This document shows positions 1-12,692 of a stretch of 64,000 bases of DNA, in pieces. The notes beneath the pieces were generated by a model that was not told the DNA's origin, did no database searches, and saw nothing but the letters and a program-made list of their open reading frames with translations. The translations under genes and the position numbers were made by a program. Position 1 is the first letter of the stretch, and each line of letters opens with the position of its first letter. Source of the DNA: Otis tarda (taxonomy: Eukaryota > Chordata > Aves > Otidiformes > Otididae); the NCBI GenBank assembly GCA_026413225.1, contig CM048552.1, positions 147,263,053 to 147,327,052 on the forward strand, given 5' to 3'.

Positions 1-845
1 GTGCTTGCTAGGGGGCTCAAAAGGGGTGCTTTATGATTTCTTTTTGTTAATTTGTGCTCTTGGAGAAACTGCCTTGAACTTTGAATATCTGATAGGAAAT
101 GTTCTAAGACATCCTACGGCTGCCTGAGACGGCTGGAAATTGTATGTGTGTTCAGTGAGGGACCCTCCAAGCTGGGATTCATTTAGCCGTACTGAGACAT
201 TTTTAATGCAGATGTCTAGATCTCCGCCTGTTGATTATTCTCCCTTTGTAGCCTGTAGAGAGAAATAAGCTTTCCAGAGTGTCTTGTACCTAGTCCTAAT
301 GTAAACATCTAAAAGGGACCACTGGTGTTGTACTTTCTTATGGACAGTGCTGAGGGAAGAATTGTAAGGCCTTTAACTAGAGTACAGAAATTAAATTTCC
401 CCTTTATAATAGTGAAAGTCTAAAATTGATGAGTTGTACTTCTAAGTATTTGGCTTCAGTTTGTATCTGTGGGGTGCTGGGTGACAGGCTGTCCAGATTG
501 TAGAGGGATAATACTGTAGATATTTATCCATACCCTTCTCAGCACCTGTGGATGCAATATTACATGATTTTTTTATGCCATGGAACAGCCAGGCTACCAT
601 GAGCATGTGGAGATTTGTGGCACTACATTTTGGAAGAGGTGGAGTAAAGAACAGCATAGCTTCAAGTCAGAAGTAACAACTACCTGAGATATGGTACTTT
701 CAGTATTGAGTGATGTCTGCTACAAAATTGCTGAAAACCTTGGCCACAGGACTGGGGGTTTTTAGGTTGTTCTTGGGCTACAGAGCACAGAACAGGCTAC
801 AGCTGCCGCAGGTTTTCTGAAAATAACTTTCTTTCTTTTGATTAG
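1..845 (+). other. IL1RL2 intron, left edge of window
   Basis: This lies before the first exon visible here. I searched it for a phase-1 exon encoding the end of the second Ig domain and found none, so it is probably all intron. No repeat was recognised. Confidence 0.6.
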
Positions 846-911
846 TGAGCCCACCAAAAAAGCCCCCAGAAATATCTTATCCAAGAAACAATTCCATTGA
901 AGTGGAACTTG
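846..911 (+). CDS. IL1RL2: IL1RL2 exon: linker into third Ig domain
   Basis: A 66-base exon between ttgattag and gtaagt. It enters in phase 1 (two bases complete a split codon) and leaves in phase 1. It encodes the proline/lysine-rich linker and NNSIEVEL, the first strand of Ig domain 3. The counterpart in IL1RL1 is 46164-46232, of similar length and the same phases. Confidence 0.9.
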
Positions 912-3900
912 GTAAGTAGTTTTCTCTATAATAAAATATGATTTTGAGTCCTAGTGAAAATTTATACCTTCAGAGCTCCTTATTCTGTGTTTTTTTTTCA
1001 TTTGTTTTTTGACAAAAACTAGTTCAATGACCAGCTCAGTTTTTCTGTGTTGATCTCCTGAAGGAGGAGTGTTTGGGGGTGAGAGGGAAAGAGACAAGGC
1101 ATGTTGCTTCCAAAGTCCTTGGAAACCTGTATGGAAATTTCTCAGATGTGAAGAAAATGATAGGGAACTCCAGTGATTCTCTGTCACATCTGTTGTTTTC
1201 CATCACTCTGGAAGAGATTCTAAGAACAGATCCATCTTTGAAACTGAAGGGAAAGTGATGCCCAAGAGAGAGGCATCTTGTTCCTGATCTTAGCCTCTTC
1301 CATTCTACCAGTCTGTTTCTGAACCTCCAGATCGCTGAGTATATAGACCTCCTGTTAGAGTAGCTTTTCTGAAAGGGTGTGGGACCATCCCTAGCTAGTC
1401 TGTGTGGGAATCTGTCAACAGAATTGTGTAGACTTTAATTAGAGTATGGAAATTAACTTTTCACTTTGTAACACAATTTTATAGGCTCACAGGTTACGGT
1501 GGATTGCAATACAACAGGTGCTGATGGGTATGAGGTGTTTTGGACAGGCAACGGTGTGTCTATTGATGTATTTTTTATGAACAGAATTTTTGCAAGTCCT
1601 TATAAGTAAGTATATTTTCAGATTAGAAAATACCATGTTAGCAAATGAAGTGGAACTTTCTTGCTTTGACATTAAAATATTTAGCCATATTTTTCACTTG
1701 CTGAAATAGCTTTCTTTTTTAAAAAAAACTCTGATGCTTGCCTCCTCCAATTCATTTTCTGCTTTGAAGTAGAAACTTAGTAGGCACATGGACTTCACAT
1801 GGGATTGTGCACTTTTTGGTCATTGTAAAAATCTGTCTTAATTTTGAACCTTGGGAAAAAGGTGTTTCGTAGACTTACAGTCTCATAATTGTAATACAGT
1901 TTCTATTGAGCAGGCTCTGGCCTGTCAGAGACCTCTTTCAGTTGCATCAGGCATGTCTGGGCACGTGATCTTTAGACTATCTCTGCCTTCTGTATTCTCC
2001 TTTCCCTTCACATCTGCCTCTCTGAAAGGCTGCAGGAGGTCAAACCTGTGCTTTACAGGACAAATTGAGACTTCCAGGCTTAAGAGCCTTGAGTGGAAGA
2101 AGTGTAACTGAGATCAGCTGAAGAGCTAATGGAAGATTTTGTTGAGGACATTTGTACTGAAGCTTAGTTGGATGAAAGGAGAAAAGAGAGACAGATTTCT
2201 AGTGACGAGTTGGGGTTTGGGAGGAAAATGGACTTGGACTGAGTAAAGCATGAGAAGGGTAATTGGGAGATAAGGTGAGGGTGAAAAGCAGGTTAGATGG
2301 AGTCAGGAGAGAAGGAATTAGACCTGACTTAAAACGCAACTAAAATTGGAGCACAAAGCAATCTGCACGTTTCTTAGATATGACAGGTTGGAAACAAAAA
2401 ATTGACAGGTTTTTTGTCAGCCCTCATCTCATGGTGCTGCTGTGAAGAAAAAACGTAAATTTTGTAAATTCTCAAGCACTATCTATGAGTGAGAAACTGA
2501 TGAAGAAATGAGAATGATTTATTCAAAGTAAGAATGTAGTTGTGAGAAACAAGTCCTCATCATAAAACAAAGGGAAGAAAATAAAATACTGAATTCTTTG
2601 AGTGCTCACCAAGAGAAAACCCTGTATAAAAGTAATATATTTCACTGTCATAAAGAATTGTAATACCATAAATTTGGCCATAATGCAGAGGCACATGATC
2701 ACTGAATTGATATTATAAAAGCAATGTTATTTTTTTCTTTTTTTTTTTTACTTCCTAGCACTTAAATTCTTGTCTTTGCAACCATTAGTCATTTGTATTA
2801 GTGGTATTGATTCATTCATTCCTTGTTACAGTGTTACTGTAACTTTTTGCTCAGAAAGTGATTTGTATGGTCCTATGCATGCCCTTTGTGATCTATTTCA
2901 AGCTTTTGTCTTGCATTTTAAATGGTAACTAGAATATATTTTCAGGAGATAATAGTGTTTGGCTAAGTAGCCTAGTTAGTTCATTTTACATTTGAGATCT
3001 ACTGTTAACAAGGCAGTGATACCCCTCAATTTGCTTGTGGTTAAAAAGTTGTTTAGTTCACACATCACGGTACACATGACTAACTGAATATGCAGCACAA
3101 TGAGCGTTTTTGTGCATTTTTGTGCCCTTGTACAATGTATGGGAGATAACCTGTGTCTCTTAGTGGTGCATCCTGACACTTAAGCTATTACAAGTCTGTT
3201 CTGATCCATGGAGTGAAGCAGCATTTTAGGCTGCACTCCCTGCAGCTGGAATCACACTGTGAGTTGGTGCTATCTGCTGCGGGTTACCACCTTTGATGTC
3301 TTCCCTGTCCCACAGCTGCTCACCGCAAGATGACGCCCTTGTACCGGGGCCTCTTGCTTTGTCATCTCACATTGTGGAATTTCTCTTTCACCACACACCG
3401 AGGCTCTCCACCTACTCTTACAGGGGCTGGGAAGCCTGTAACGAGGGTTTGGTTTGGTTGGTAAGGTGTATTTTTGCAGTTTAGCCTACAGAAACCTTAT
3501 ATTCCTTTGGGGAAACACAGCTCCAGGTAAGTTAACATCTTGATAGTTTCCAGCGCTTATGCTAAATGTCAATAAGAGACCAGATGGTTGGTTGTTTTTC
3601 CTTCATATGATGCAATTGCTCATCTGTTCTGCAGTGTGGTTGACATTTGCAGATGGAAACAACCATTGTTGTGCTGTAGCTGTTAACAATTAAGCCATTC
3701 CAGAAAGGGCTATGGTTTTATGGCTCTATTTGTTGCCTTTTGGATAGGGAGGAGACTTCTTACGATGGACGCCCCATGCATTCTGTGAAGCTAATAATTT
3801 CAGAAGTGAATAGTGAAGATTATGAACAACCATTTGTCTGTCAAGCTTCAAATCCCTTTGGGCAGGTTGCATCCTATATTATATTAAAACGCAGAGGTAA

Positions 3901-6805
3901 GAAATACTGTTATTTTTGAGGCTCGTGTTTGGCTTGACTTCTCCAGAAGGTGTTTTGATACCAAATGCTTGTATATCATGTTGATAGAAGACAGATGGAT
4001 TACAGTTTTCTGCATGTATGGATGTACATAGAGGAGGACTCACTGTAATATTATATTTATCATTATTAAAGTAATAGGTAGATGGAAATGAAAAATATAA
4101 TACTCAAACTTGTATTAAATTTGTGTAAAAGATCAGATTTGGACAAATTCAGCATTTAAAAAAATCTTCTTATATTTTTGTGCAGTTCCTGGTATACAAA
4201 GATGGCTGACTGGAGGGATTGTCTCTTCGTTAATTTTAACATTTACTACTTTAATAATCTACAAGATTTTCAAGATTGACTTGGTGCTTTGGTACCGTAA
4301 CTCTGTTTGTACCTTTGCAAGTAAGGAAGGTATGTGAGTGTGACCAGGTATGTTAGTGTAACTAGCCTATTGATTTTTTTTTCCACTTGCCATTACTTCT
4401 AAGCAATAATGTGATTATTTAGTAGAATGTATGTGGAATTGCTTTGAGGAATTTTCAGATACACACAGACATTTTTGGGGGGGTGGGATTTTTTTCAGTC
4501 ATATGTAAAAAATATGTCATATTCAGTAAAATATATAATCATAGCTGAGGCAGTAAACACTGCATAATATTGAAGGCAGTCATGGTGAGATAGGACAAAA
4601 AACCTTCAGATTTTTCCCAAATTAGCATGCTGCTTTTTGCTTTTTTACAAAGTAGTTTCTTTAGAAGTAGTAGATTTATGGTCACTCTGATGATGATCAA
4701 TAGGTGTCAGCAGAGCTACATCCTGTAAGCTAGCTGTTTAAAGACATGCATTAAATATTTATATCGAAAATCGGACTCTCATTGTCTCAGAGATAATTTT
4801 GTTGATGGGTTGTTTTTTTTTTTTTTTTTTTTTTGTGAGGGTTACATGCCAAAGAGAAAAAAAATGCTACTAGTTCTCTATTCCGTGATTCTTCTTACGT
4901 GTTTTTATTGCTGTGGTGTAGATGAATACATTGGACAGCTGTGAAAAAATTGGCGTAAGAGGAACATTATAGATACTTTGTGTGGCAGCTCTCAGAAGTA
5001 GGCTGTATAAAGTTTCCCATAACTTGAAAATAAATGGATTTTGTGCCTTGAGATAGTTAACATTTACTCATGGCCGTTCTAAGTGTTTTCACAGAAAAGT
5101 AATTTCAGCTTCTGGTTAAAAGTCCAGTTTTCCCAGAACACTTTAATAGAGTTCTAATGGAAAAAAAAAATCAAAGAAACTTATGTTTTGGAGCTTGTTG
5201 AACCAGACTTAACCTGTTGAGTTAAATATGATTTTGGTTTGGTTTCTTAATTCCTGTTTATTATACAATTTTAACTCTCAAAACCTCAGCTGCCTTCTGG
5301 CCTTTTCTTCTACCTGCCTTTCCCTCACAGAATTATTACAAGAAAGAATTGCCATTTTCCACCCTCTCTCGTGGTTAGTCAGACATGGAGATAACTGCTG
5401 TTGAGTTTGTTTCAGGAGAGGTGGTAAAGAAAGTTCTGCAAGAGGATGCTTTCTTAGTGTCCTGGCACCTCTGAGATTGGGGGCTCCTTCCTGGAGGTCC
5501 CAGGTACTGCATCCAGCTCACTTGTTGGCACATCCATCCCCACGATGGAGAAAGAGATCAGATTCTGTGACTGATCATCTTTCTTTTGATTTGTAGACTG
5601 TTTTAGTGCTTTGATGTTATTCTGTTAGACAGGTGAATCAGCCCCCCATTACTATTTTTAAGTGGTCTGAAATGAAACCTTGCATTAAAGGCATGTTGCT
5701 GGTTTAATTTTTTTTTTTTTTAATACAAACATTTGTATTTGTTTTAGATGGGAAAATCTATGATGCATATGTCCTGTACACAAGAAGCAGTGGAGGCAGA
5801 AGCTTCTGTCGTCTGGAAACTTTTGTTCATAGAATACTCCCTGATGTTTTAGAACAACAGTGTGGATACAATCTCTTTATATTAGGAAGGGATGATTTAC
5901 CAGGAGAAGGTATGCTTTAATTAGTGGAGTTAATAGGGTTGTCTTTTAACACATTGTTCTTGGGTTAGCAAATTACATATACAATTAAAAACCACCTAGT
6001 TTTGGAAAACAAAACTGTATTTGTTTATTTTTAATAGGTAATTTGTCAATTTATCCAATAGACTTCTTTTTTTTATTTGAAATTTTTTTTTGTTTCTTAA
6101 GAAAAATTCTTTTCTGATATTATGAGGGTCTGCACTCTTTTTAGTGATGAAGAAATGAGGATTCAGCAGCATTAATAATATTGTTGATGTTCTTTGAATG
6201 ATATCTGCTCCTGGGGACTGAAGAAAACAATTTTTATGAGGAATTTCATGCAATGTATCATGAATCATGAGTGATAATTGGGAGATCTTAAACCTACTAG
6301 TCCTCTGAGCTAGCCACTGCTCCATATATATATGCAGTTCTAAAATTAGGAAATATTTTACATCAGTTTTAAAGTTTCTATGCAAGCTTTGATTGTTCCT
6401 TCATTACTTACAGCTGTGGTCAGTGTTGCTGATGAAATGCTTAAGCAAAGCAGAAGACTGATGATCATTTTGGGATCAGAAATATCTAGTTGCTGCCTGT
6501 TAGAAGACACCTCTGAACAACAACTAGCTATGTATAATGCTCTCATCTGTGATGGGATTCAAGTGATTCTTATAGAAATGGATGAAATACAGGACTACAC
6601 AAGCATGCCAGAGTCAATCAAATACATTAAGCAAAAACATGGAGCTATCCAATGGAAAGGGGACTTCTCAGAGAAATCTTGTTCAGCAAATACAAGATTC
6701 TGGAAAAACGTGCGCTATCAAATGCCATCCAGGAAAAAAGTGTCTTATTCTGAAGTGTATTTGTTGCCCCTAACTTTGAACAATTCTGCAGCAAAGGGAA
6801 GATAA
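846..6805 (+). CDS. IL1RL2: IL1RL2 (IL-36 receptor), 3' part, six exons
   Basis: Single-pass receptor of the IL-1 receptor family; in mammals it binds IL-36 cytokines, pairs with IL1RAP and signals through MyD88 from the plasma membrane. Exons read from the sequence: 846-911, 1485-1605, 3748-3896, 4186-4329, 5748-5909, 6414-6805. All have AG/GT borders and join in frame to 343 whole codons and a TAA stop. Visible in order: the linker NNSIEVEL, the third Ig domain (VDCN, then YEQPFVCQAS), a membrane helix with the juxtamembrane KIDLVLWYR, and the TIR domain with box 1 DAYVLYTRS, box 2 GRDDLPGE and box 3 RFWKNVRYQMP. IL1RL2 rather than a paralogue is indicated by MPESIKYIKQKHGAI and KIFKIDLVLWYR, which closely match the mammalian protein, and by the position directly upstream of IL1RL1. 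The signal peptide and first two Ig domains are upstream of the window; I found no earlier exon in 1-845. No frameshift or premature stop is seen. Confidence 0.92.
912..1484 (+). other. IL1RL2 intron (573 bases)
   Basis: Intron between the linker exon and the first half of Ig domain 3. Short reading frames occur on both strands, but none resembles a known domain. Nothing else is recognised. Confidence 0.8.
1485..1605 (+). CDS. IL1RL2: IL1RL2 exon: third Ig domain, first half
   Basis: A 121-base exon after tttataggc-type acceptor sequence and before gtaagt. It carries the first Ig cysteine (VTVDCN) and the core tryptophan (EVFW). It ends with two bases of a lysine codon that the next exon completes. 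Confidence 0.87.
1606..3747 (+). other. IL1RL2 intron splitting the third Ig domain (2.1 kb)
   Basis: Intron with a poly-T tract near 2729-2749. No repeat family or additional exon was recognised. The short reading frames in it have no recognisable similarity. Confidence 0.75.
3748..3896 (+). CDS. IL1RL2: IL1RL2 exon: third Ig domain, second half
   Basis: A 149-base exon from ggatag to gtaaga. It carries the second Ig cysteine in SEDYEQPFVCQAS. The usual DxGxYxC is replaced here by EDYEQPFVC, as in mammalian IL1RL2 (EDYGLPFMC). It ends in phase 1 just before the membrane exon. Confidence 0.9.
4186..4329 (+). CDS. IL1RL2: IL1RL2 exon: transmembrane segment
   Basis: A 144-base exon after gtgcag and before gtatgt. 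It encodes a hydrophobic helix of about 20 residues (IVSSLILTFTTLIIYKIF), followed by the juxtamembrane KIDLVLWYR typical of IL-1 receptor family members. Its length is exactly that of the IL1RL1 membrane exon. Confidence 0.92.
4330..5747 (+). other. IL1RL2 intron between transmembrane and TIR exons
   Basis: A 1.4-kb intron holding a long T-run at about 4810-4834 and an A-run near 5161. No gene or mobile element was recognised. Confidence 0.75.
5748..5909 (+). CDS. IL1RL2: IL1RL2 exon: TIR domain, boxes 1 and 2
   Basis: A 162-base exon after a polypyrimidine run and gttttag. It encodes DGKIYDAYVLYTRS (box 1) and GYNLFILGRDDLPGE (box 2 / BB loop, with its conserved proline). It leaves in phase 1 at gtatgc. 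Confidence 0.93.
5910..6413 (+). other. IL1RL2 intron inside the TIR coding region
   Basis: A 504-base AT-rich intron between the two TIR exons. The 129-codon minus-strand open frame across it is a by-product of low complexity and has no recognisable domain. Confidence 0.8.
6414..6805 (+). CDS. IL1RL2: IL1RL2 last coding exon: rest of TIR domain and tail
   Basis: A 392-base exon after cttacag, ending in TAA at 6803-6805. It encodes the second half of the TIR domain, including box 3 (RFWKNVRYQMP), and a short tail ending AAKGR. The tail after box 3 is about 28 residues, shorter than I recall for human IL1RL2. Confidence 0.93.
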
Positions 6806-9800
6806 GATGCACTTATTAAAATAGTACTGAGAAGATAATTCTGAAATGTGTTGTGTTTTTTTTTTTTAAACACAAATTCTTTACATTACAAAGTAAATGT
6901 TTTCTTCAAGGAGTAAAAACTACTCATCCTTTCCCCAAAGTACACCCTGAAACAAAAACTCAGTGCAACTTTATTTCTGTTCTGGGTTTTGGATAGTGAC
7001 ACAACTAGTTGTGTTAGTCTCACACAGATATGAAAAGTAAATGTTGCTGATGGTGGTAGACTATTAAATAGTCATGGTCTATATAAATTTCATATTCACT
7101 GAAGAAGCAGCTGTGAAGTACATTTTTTAAAAAATTGAAACTACAGTTGATAAATTAAAAAATCTGTTTCCGTCATCAGCATTTTCCTAGTCATTCTGTT
7201 CGTCTTCTTTTTGCCTCTCTGTGATTGTCTGACTTCCTCATTACTGCAATAATCTGCACTGTGCAAGCTTTGGGGTCCCCTCCTGAGCAACATCTTGTCC
7301 TTGCTTCTTGAAGGGGTTGGGGAAATACATGACATAGCAGGTACATTTAAAATTCTTCATAACACTAAATGTGTTTGCTGAACAGTTGGCACCAAATGTG
7401 TTCAGCAAATGGAATGGAATCCATGGCTTTTTAGACATTTGTTGAATAGTTCTGTGAGATCTGGTCTATGGAGTGTTTCTAAACTTAGTCTCTTGAAATG
7501 GTCAGGAAACGGAAAATATTTAAGATTTCTTGCAAACTGGAAGCTTTCTAAACTGTGCTACTACTCTGGAAACCAGATGTTCTCATTCCATGTCTCAACC
7601 GTGCTAACTACAAGCACAGAAATTCAGTGAGAATCTATCAAAAGATCATGCTTGGGCTGGATATCTTGGAGAGAGTGGAAAATGGCCAGTTCTGAAACAT
7701 GACCAAGTGCTGATGTCAAGAAACAATACCTTGTCTACTTGTGAAAGAAAAAATTAGAGGCATGTGGCTATATGAACCTGCCTGGGAGTAGCTTGGTATT
7801 TCTGGATCCCAGTCAATTATTCTGTGTGCATCACCATGAGAAAACGACATACTGCTTCCTTTTCAAGGTGGTCTGGAGTGGCAGGAGTTTTTGTTATGCT
7901 CCAGCCTTGAAGAGTATTATCTGAATGCAAATGATAATTCCACTTGCTTTTCTGTTGTTGTTGTTTTATGAAGTTAAGTAGGTTCTTACACTAACTTCAT
8001 TGCCAGAATAGCATCTGTCACTTAACTCCTTTCAGCTGGTTCTCAGAAGCGTGTATGCTGTAGAATATACTCTTCGTTGGGCTGTATTGATGGGAGAGAA
8101 AGCAAGGTCCAGGAGTGGAACATATATTTAAAGTGAAAGAATTGCAATAGCATTTCATGGTACTTTTTTTTTCTTTAGAAGATCTAACAATACTCCTTAT
8201 GAGCGGTGTCTCATACTCCTGGCTATGGAGTTCACAGCTGTGTAATTTTCCACAGGCTCTGTTGACTAGAGACTTCTGAGATCTCGCCATGAAAACTGAG
8301 AACAGCATAGATCCATCAGATGAGGTACTATTGTTTTAGTAGTGGTTAAATCAGTCTTCTTTGGAAATGCATAATGTTTAGGCTGGAACCTTTGAAAAAT
8401 AAATTTAGGAACCTAGAGAGTTTAGATAATAATTGTTGTCAAATTTTTATATTGTGTTTAGACTTAGACTTGCTCAGAAATTGTTGAAAACTATACTTCC
8501 CTTCAAAGATTCTTTTCTTCACTTGCGTTTAAAAACAGAACCCTCTTATTTCCATGTAGAATGAGAGAAATAATAAAGAAAATATATTGAAACTGTGGTA
8601 GATTTTTTTTTTCAGCTTCTTAATTTCATATGCTTGGAAATAATAAAAAAAAATACCACTGACTGGGATTTGCAGTACTACAGATAAGTACATCAATTTG
8701 CATGGAGTGGTGTTGGTATTTTTTGTTTCTTCTGTGAATGTGCCATTATGATTTATGGCCATTTAAAATTTTTTTTTCACAGTTCTTTTCAAAGGTTTGC
8801 TACCATATTCGAGACAAGCATTTTCCCACTAAACGAGACTCCTAAAGACTCTTAAGTGAAGACAGATGAGTGTGAGTCAGCATTTGTCTACCTGATACTT
8901 TATTTTTAAACAACCACATTTAATATGATTATTTAGGCTTTTTAGTTTTCTTGTGTGAAAATAAGTGTGGGAGAAAGGTTTCAGTTACTGTGGTTAACTG
9001 TTTGCTAACTGCTTGAACGTAGCATGACACCAAGTGGCTTATACTTTTATCATGGGACTTTATTTTTAAGCTGAATTTTGTCTCTTTTCTCTCCTTGGAA
9101 TTTTTTTTTTTGAAAGTCACATAGGAAAACACACTTTTTTTTTTTTTTTTTTGTGGTACAATAAAAGAAATCCCATAGAGACCGATGTGCTGATTGCTCA
9201 GCAAAACAAAACCAACTTCAGAAATGATTGGTTGGCTAGAGGTCTGCTTCTGGAAACTTAGTAGCTTCAGAAAGAAGAGACAGATGCAAAGCAATCCATG
9301 AAAAAGTATTCCTTCACCACAATGTGGTAGATATATTTCAGTTTATTGTCTGTCTATGCTGACAAACAGTCTGAATGGTATGTGGTGTAAGATACATTGA
9401 AAGTATTCTCTGCACCATTTTTTACTTTTTAACCATAACTATATAGTATTTCTTCTGTTGGCTTGTTCTTGGCAATTTATTTGGCACTCCAGGTTGCCCC
9501 TTCCCTTTCTTGCCTTGCGTTTAACTGGTGTAAAATTTTCTAATTCCACCATGTCTTTCCATCCATACTGTGAGGCTAGTTTCTTCTGGGAGATTTCCCT
9601 CCTTTCATAATTTTCCTCCCATATCCCACTTTCTTACCTTTATGTCAGCTAGTGCCGAGGTGTGGCCTGTTTAATGTTTTAATGTACACATCTCTGACTG
9701 TATGAATTCATGGAGAGAGGCTTACGTGATGGGGAAGAGCATGTGCTCTGAGCCCAAACCCAGAACGAGTTGTAACAGCCTGGTGGAGCCTATGCGATGG

Positions 9801-12692
9801 CCCCAGATTTTTTTCTTTTTTTTTCCTTTTAATTTAACTCTATATTTTATCCTAGAAGGCAGAAGAGCACAAAGGTGATTTCACATTTCCCCTTTACCTT
9901 GTTGCCTTGAGCTTCTGCTAGAGGGGGAAACCCGTTCTGTTTTTTGTTTAGAGGCTATGGTAGTTTAACTACTCTACCTGCTTCCATAGCCGCAGTAAAC
10001 TTGATGATGAAGCAGACAGAATACAGTTCATGTTTATAAAATCTGGGCTAAGGAGAGACTTTTTCTTTCCTAGAAATACTTAAGGGTGTATTATATTGTA
10101 GAGCTTCAGAATACACTTAAGTAAAATCAGTGGCTAACAGCTTTACTCCAGAGTACTCACAGGTCTCTAGTTTAGTCGTAGATGCTACAACACATGAACA
10201 CAGGAGCAATAAAATGTTCTCTTCTCCTCATCCCTATGCTCACTATTTCCCTGCTTCTAATGTAGGCAGCAGGAGAGTAAAGGCAAAATACACTACTTGA
10301 TGTGTGTGCTTGTTCTTTTTTAAGATGGGATAATATTAACCAGGACTTGATGCGTTTGTTGAGACAAACAATACTAATCAATAAAAGTGAGCTAGAAAGT
10401 AGTACAAACCACTTGTGTCTTCAGCCCACTCAAAGACTTCTTATATTGAAAGGAGTCTGATATCCACTGGGCACCAGGGGGCACAGTTAAAAGGTACAGC
10501 TGGTGTGACTTCCTTCAAGAGAGCATGCAAATCACTGTGGCATTACTGCTGGAGCCAGAGCTCTGCTTGGCAGTGATAGTGACTATCAGGAGTTGGTATT
10601 TCACCCTGAAGAAAGGCAAAAAGCTCACCAAGTCATTAAGGTGAATTATTTTGCTCCAGAAAGGTTGTTTTTGAATTCCTGCTCCAGATCAGGTGATATA
10701 GATGTGTAAATTATTTTTCTGGTTTGTTTTTGCCCCTAGCCACTCATATAATCTTGCCCTGAATTTTTTTTTGGAGCACAGCAGTGGCTGTAGTAGAAGG
10801 GGAATTTTGAACACTGTCTCATTAGATTTCTTTTTTTTTTTTTTTTTTCACTGAGCAGTTTCCCTGATTGGCTGTATTTCTGTTGGCAATTATTAAAATC
10901 CATGTTCTCTCTTTCCCTTATCTCACCAGCAATATGTATCAGGGGAGTGCTTCCTTCTCCTGCATTGACCATGGTAACACATCCTAGTGCTGCCTCGTCT
11001 CTCCTCCAGTCTCTAATGCTGATTTTTGTCTTTTGCACTTTCTCGCTCAGTTTATTCACTGTGAATATATACAAATTCCCTGAAAGACAGGAAAAGCCAC
11101 ATTCAAGTCCTTAAGAAAGTGTTTTTTTCTCTCTTTGAGCACATTGTTTCTAATACCCATACTGTTTGGTTGTTCATTTTCTATTTTTCAGATATGCATA
11201 ACTATTTCATCTTGTCGTGGAAGTGGCTGACTTGGACAAGCAGTTGGATTTGGAAACAAATCCAAGCTATCTACTCTTATTCTACCTCTCACTCCTAGGG
11301 AAGCACACTCAGACCGTATCAGCTAGGTCCGTACTTTCTGGGCAAGGTGTGCCACAACCACATAATGTCAAATGGAGCTTAGAAGGGGCAGGACAAATGC
11401 ATCTTTGTAGGAGTAAAGGAGTTACAGACAGGTAAAGAAGGTTATAAATTCTCCCACTTCTGAAATGGCAAATAAGTAGGGTATTTGGGAGTTACAAAAA
11501 GGAAGATTCATCTGTCCCTTTAAAACAGAAAAAAAAAATTGGCAATTAACTCCCTTACATATTGCCTACAGGAACAAATAGTGAAAAAGCTAAAGAGCTG
11601 TCTCGACAGGGACACTTACAGTGGGAAAGAACTTATGTGCCATATGTCCCCCTACCATCTATGTACAGTCTCTTCTGGGTCGTGACATCTGGTTCTGCTT
11701 GATATCTGGCTCCAATTCCTGTATTTTTAGAGTAAACAGGATTTGATTCTCCTCAGAGACTGAAGAGAATAGAACACATGCTGACTTCTGCAAGAAAAGC
11801 CAAGTTTTGTTCCCAAAAATATGTTTCTGCAACCTATATCTGAATGGCTTGGTACGCGTATGTATTTAAATGAGCCAAGGACATGCCAGCAGCATCTGCT
11901 GTCATTTTTTAAAAACATTGGCGTGTTCGGCATTTTTGGAGGGCTGGGCCATATAGTTAGTTGGGTACCTGATTTAGGAGACAAACTAGCTTATTTTTGA
12001 GGAAAGGGTCACTTCCAAGAGGGTAAACAACCGAGGATGGGAAAAGTTTTGGGGTGCCAGGGTGAGGGCTGGTGAGGGAGTAGGAACATCTGCCATAGGA
12101 AGCAGCTGTGGGAACCCCGACACCCCGCAGCAGTGTCCCGCACCGATGGTGCGATGTGCAATGCCTCCACGTAGTGATGCTTGAGAGCCGGGTGCGACGG
12201 CTCTTTTTAAAAAAAGCCACTTTGTTTACATCAGATCATAATGAAGTCCTGTTTCTAATAATGCCAAGCCACAACACTAAAAAAAAAAATAAACCACACT
12301 CACCAAGAAGGGGTCAAAAAAGGGAGATATTCCGACGACTGCTGTTCTGAATTATTCTGCAATTATTATTTTTAGTGCTTTCCCTGTCCTTTGTAGGAAC
12401 TAGCAGGGAATTGAGTGGAAAGTTAGATTTTTGGCCTTTGAGTCTGCACATCTGCTAATCCAGTGTCTCTGAATTAACTGGGAAATGAGGAGGCGTTGTC
12501 CTCTGTAGAGCTCTGCTTCTTTATCAGCCTCCAGCATATGTCAATTAGATGTGGTTGCTTTATGCTGAGCAACACTTCCCATTGATTATTCCAAGAAAAA
12601 TACTATGAATGGAGACCACTTCTTCTGGGACCTGTGTTCTAGCAGATCAGCCGCATGTGATGGCTGGAGGACAGTTACCAACTGTGTGCTCC
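6806..12692. other. IL1RL2 3' untranslated region and intergenic DNA
   Basis: This starts with the 3' untranslated region of IL1RL2, whose end I cannot fix. AATAAA-type sites on the + strand include 8398-8403 and 8572-8577. Poly-T tracts occur at about 9104-9114, 9134-9152 and 10831-10848. No coding region, RNA gene or mobile element was recognised in the rest. Confidence 0.5.
12688..12692. repeat. Left 5-bp target-site duplication of LTR
   Basis: GCTCC directly before the LTR's TG. The identical GCTCC follows its terminal CA at 13833-13837. Confidence 0.85.

Noticed and set aside
846..6805. Identification of the first gene as IL1R1 or IL18R1
   Set aside because: The juxtamembrane segment and the MPESIKYIKQKHGAI region fit IL1RL2 better, and the position directly before IL1RL1 matches the mammalian order.
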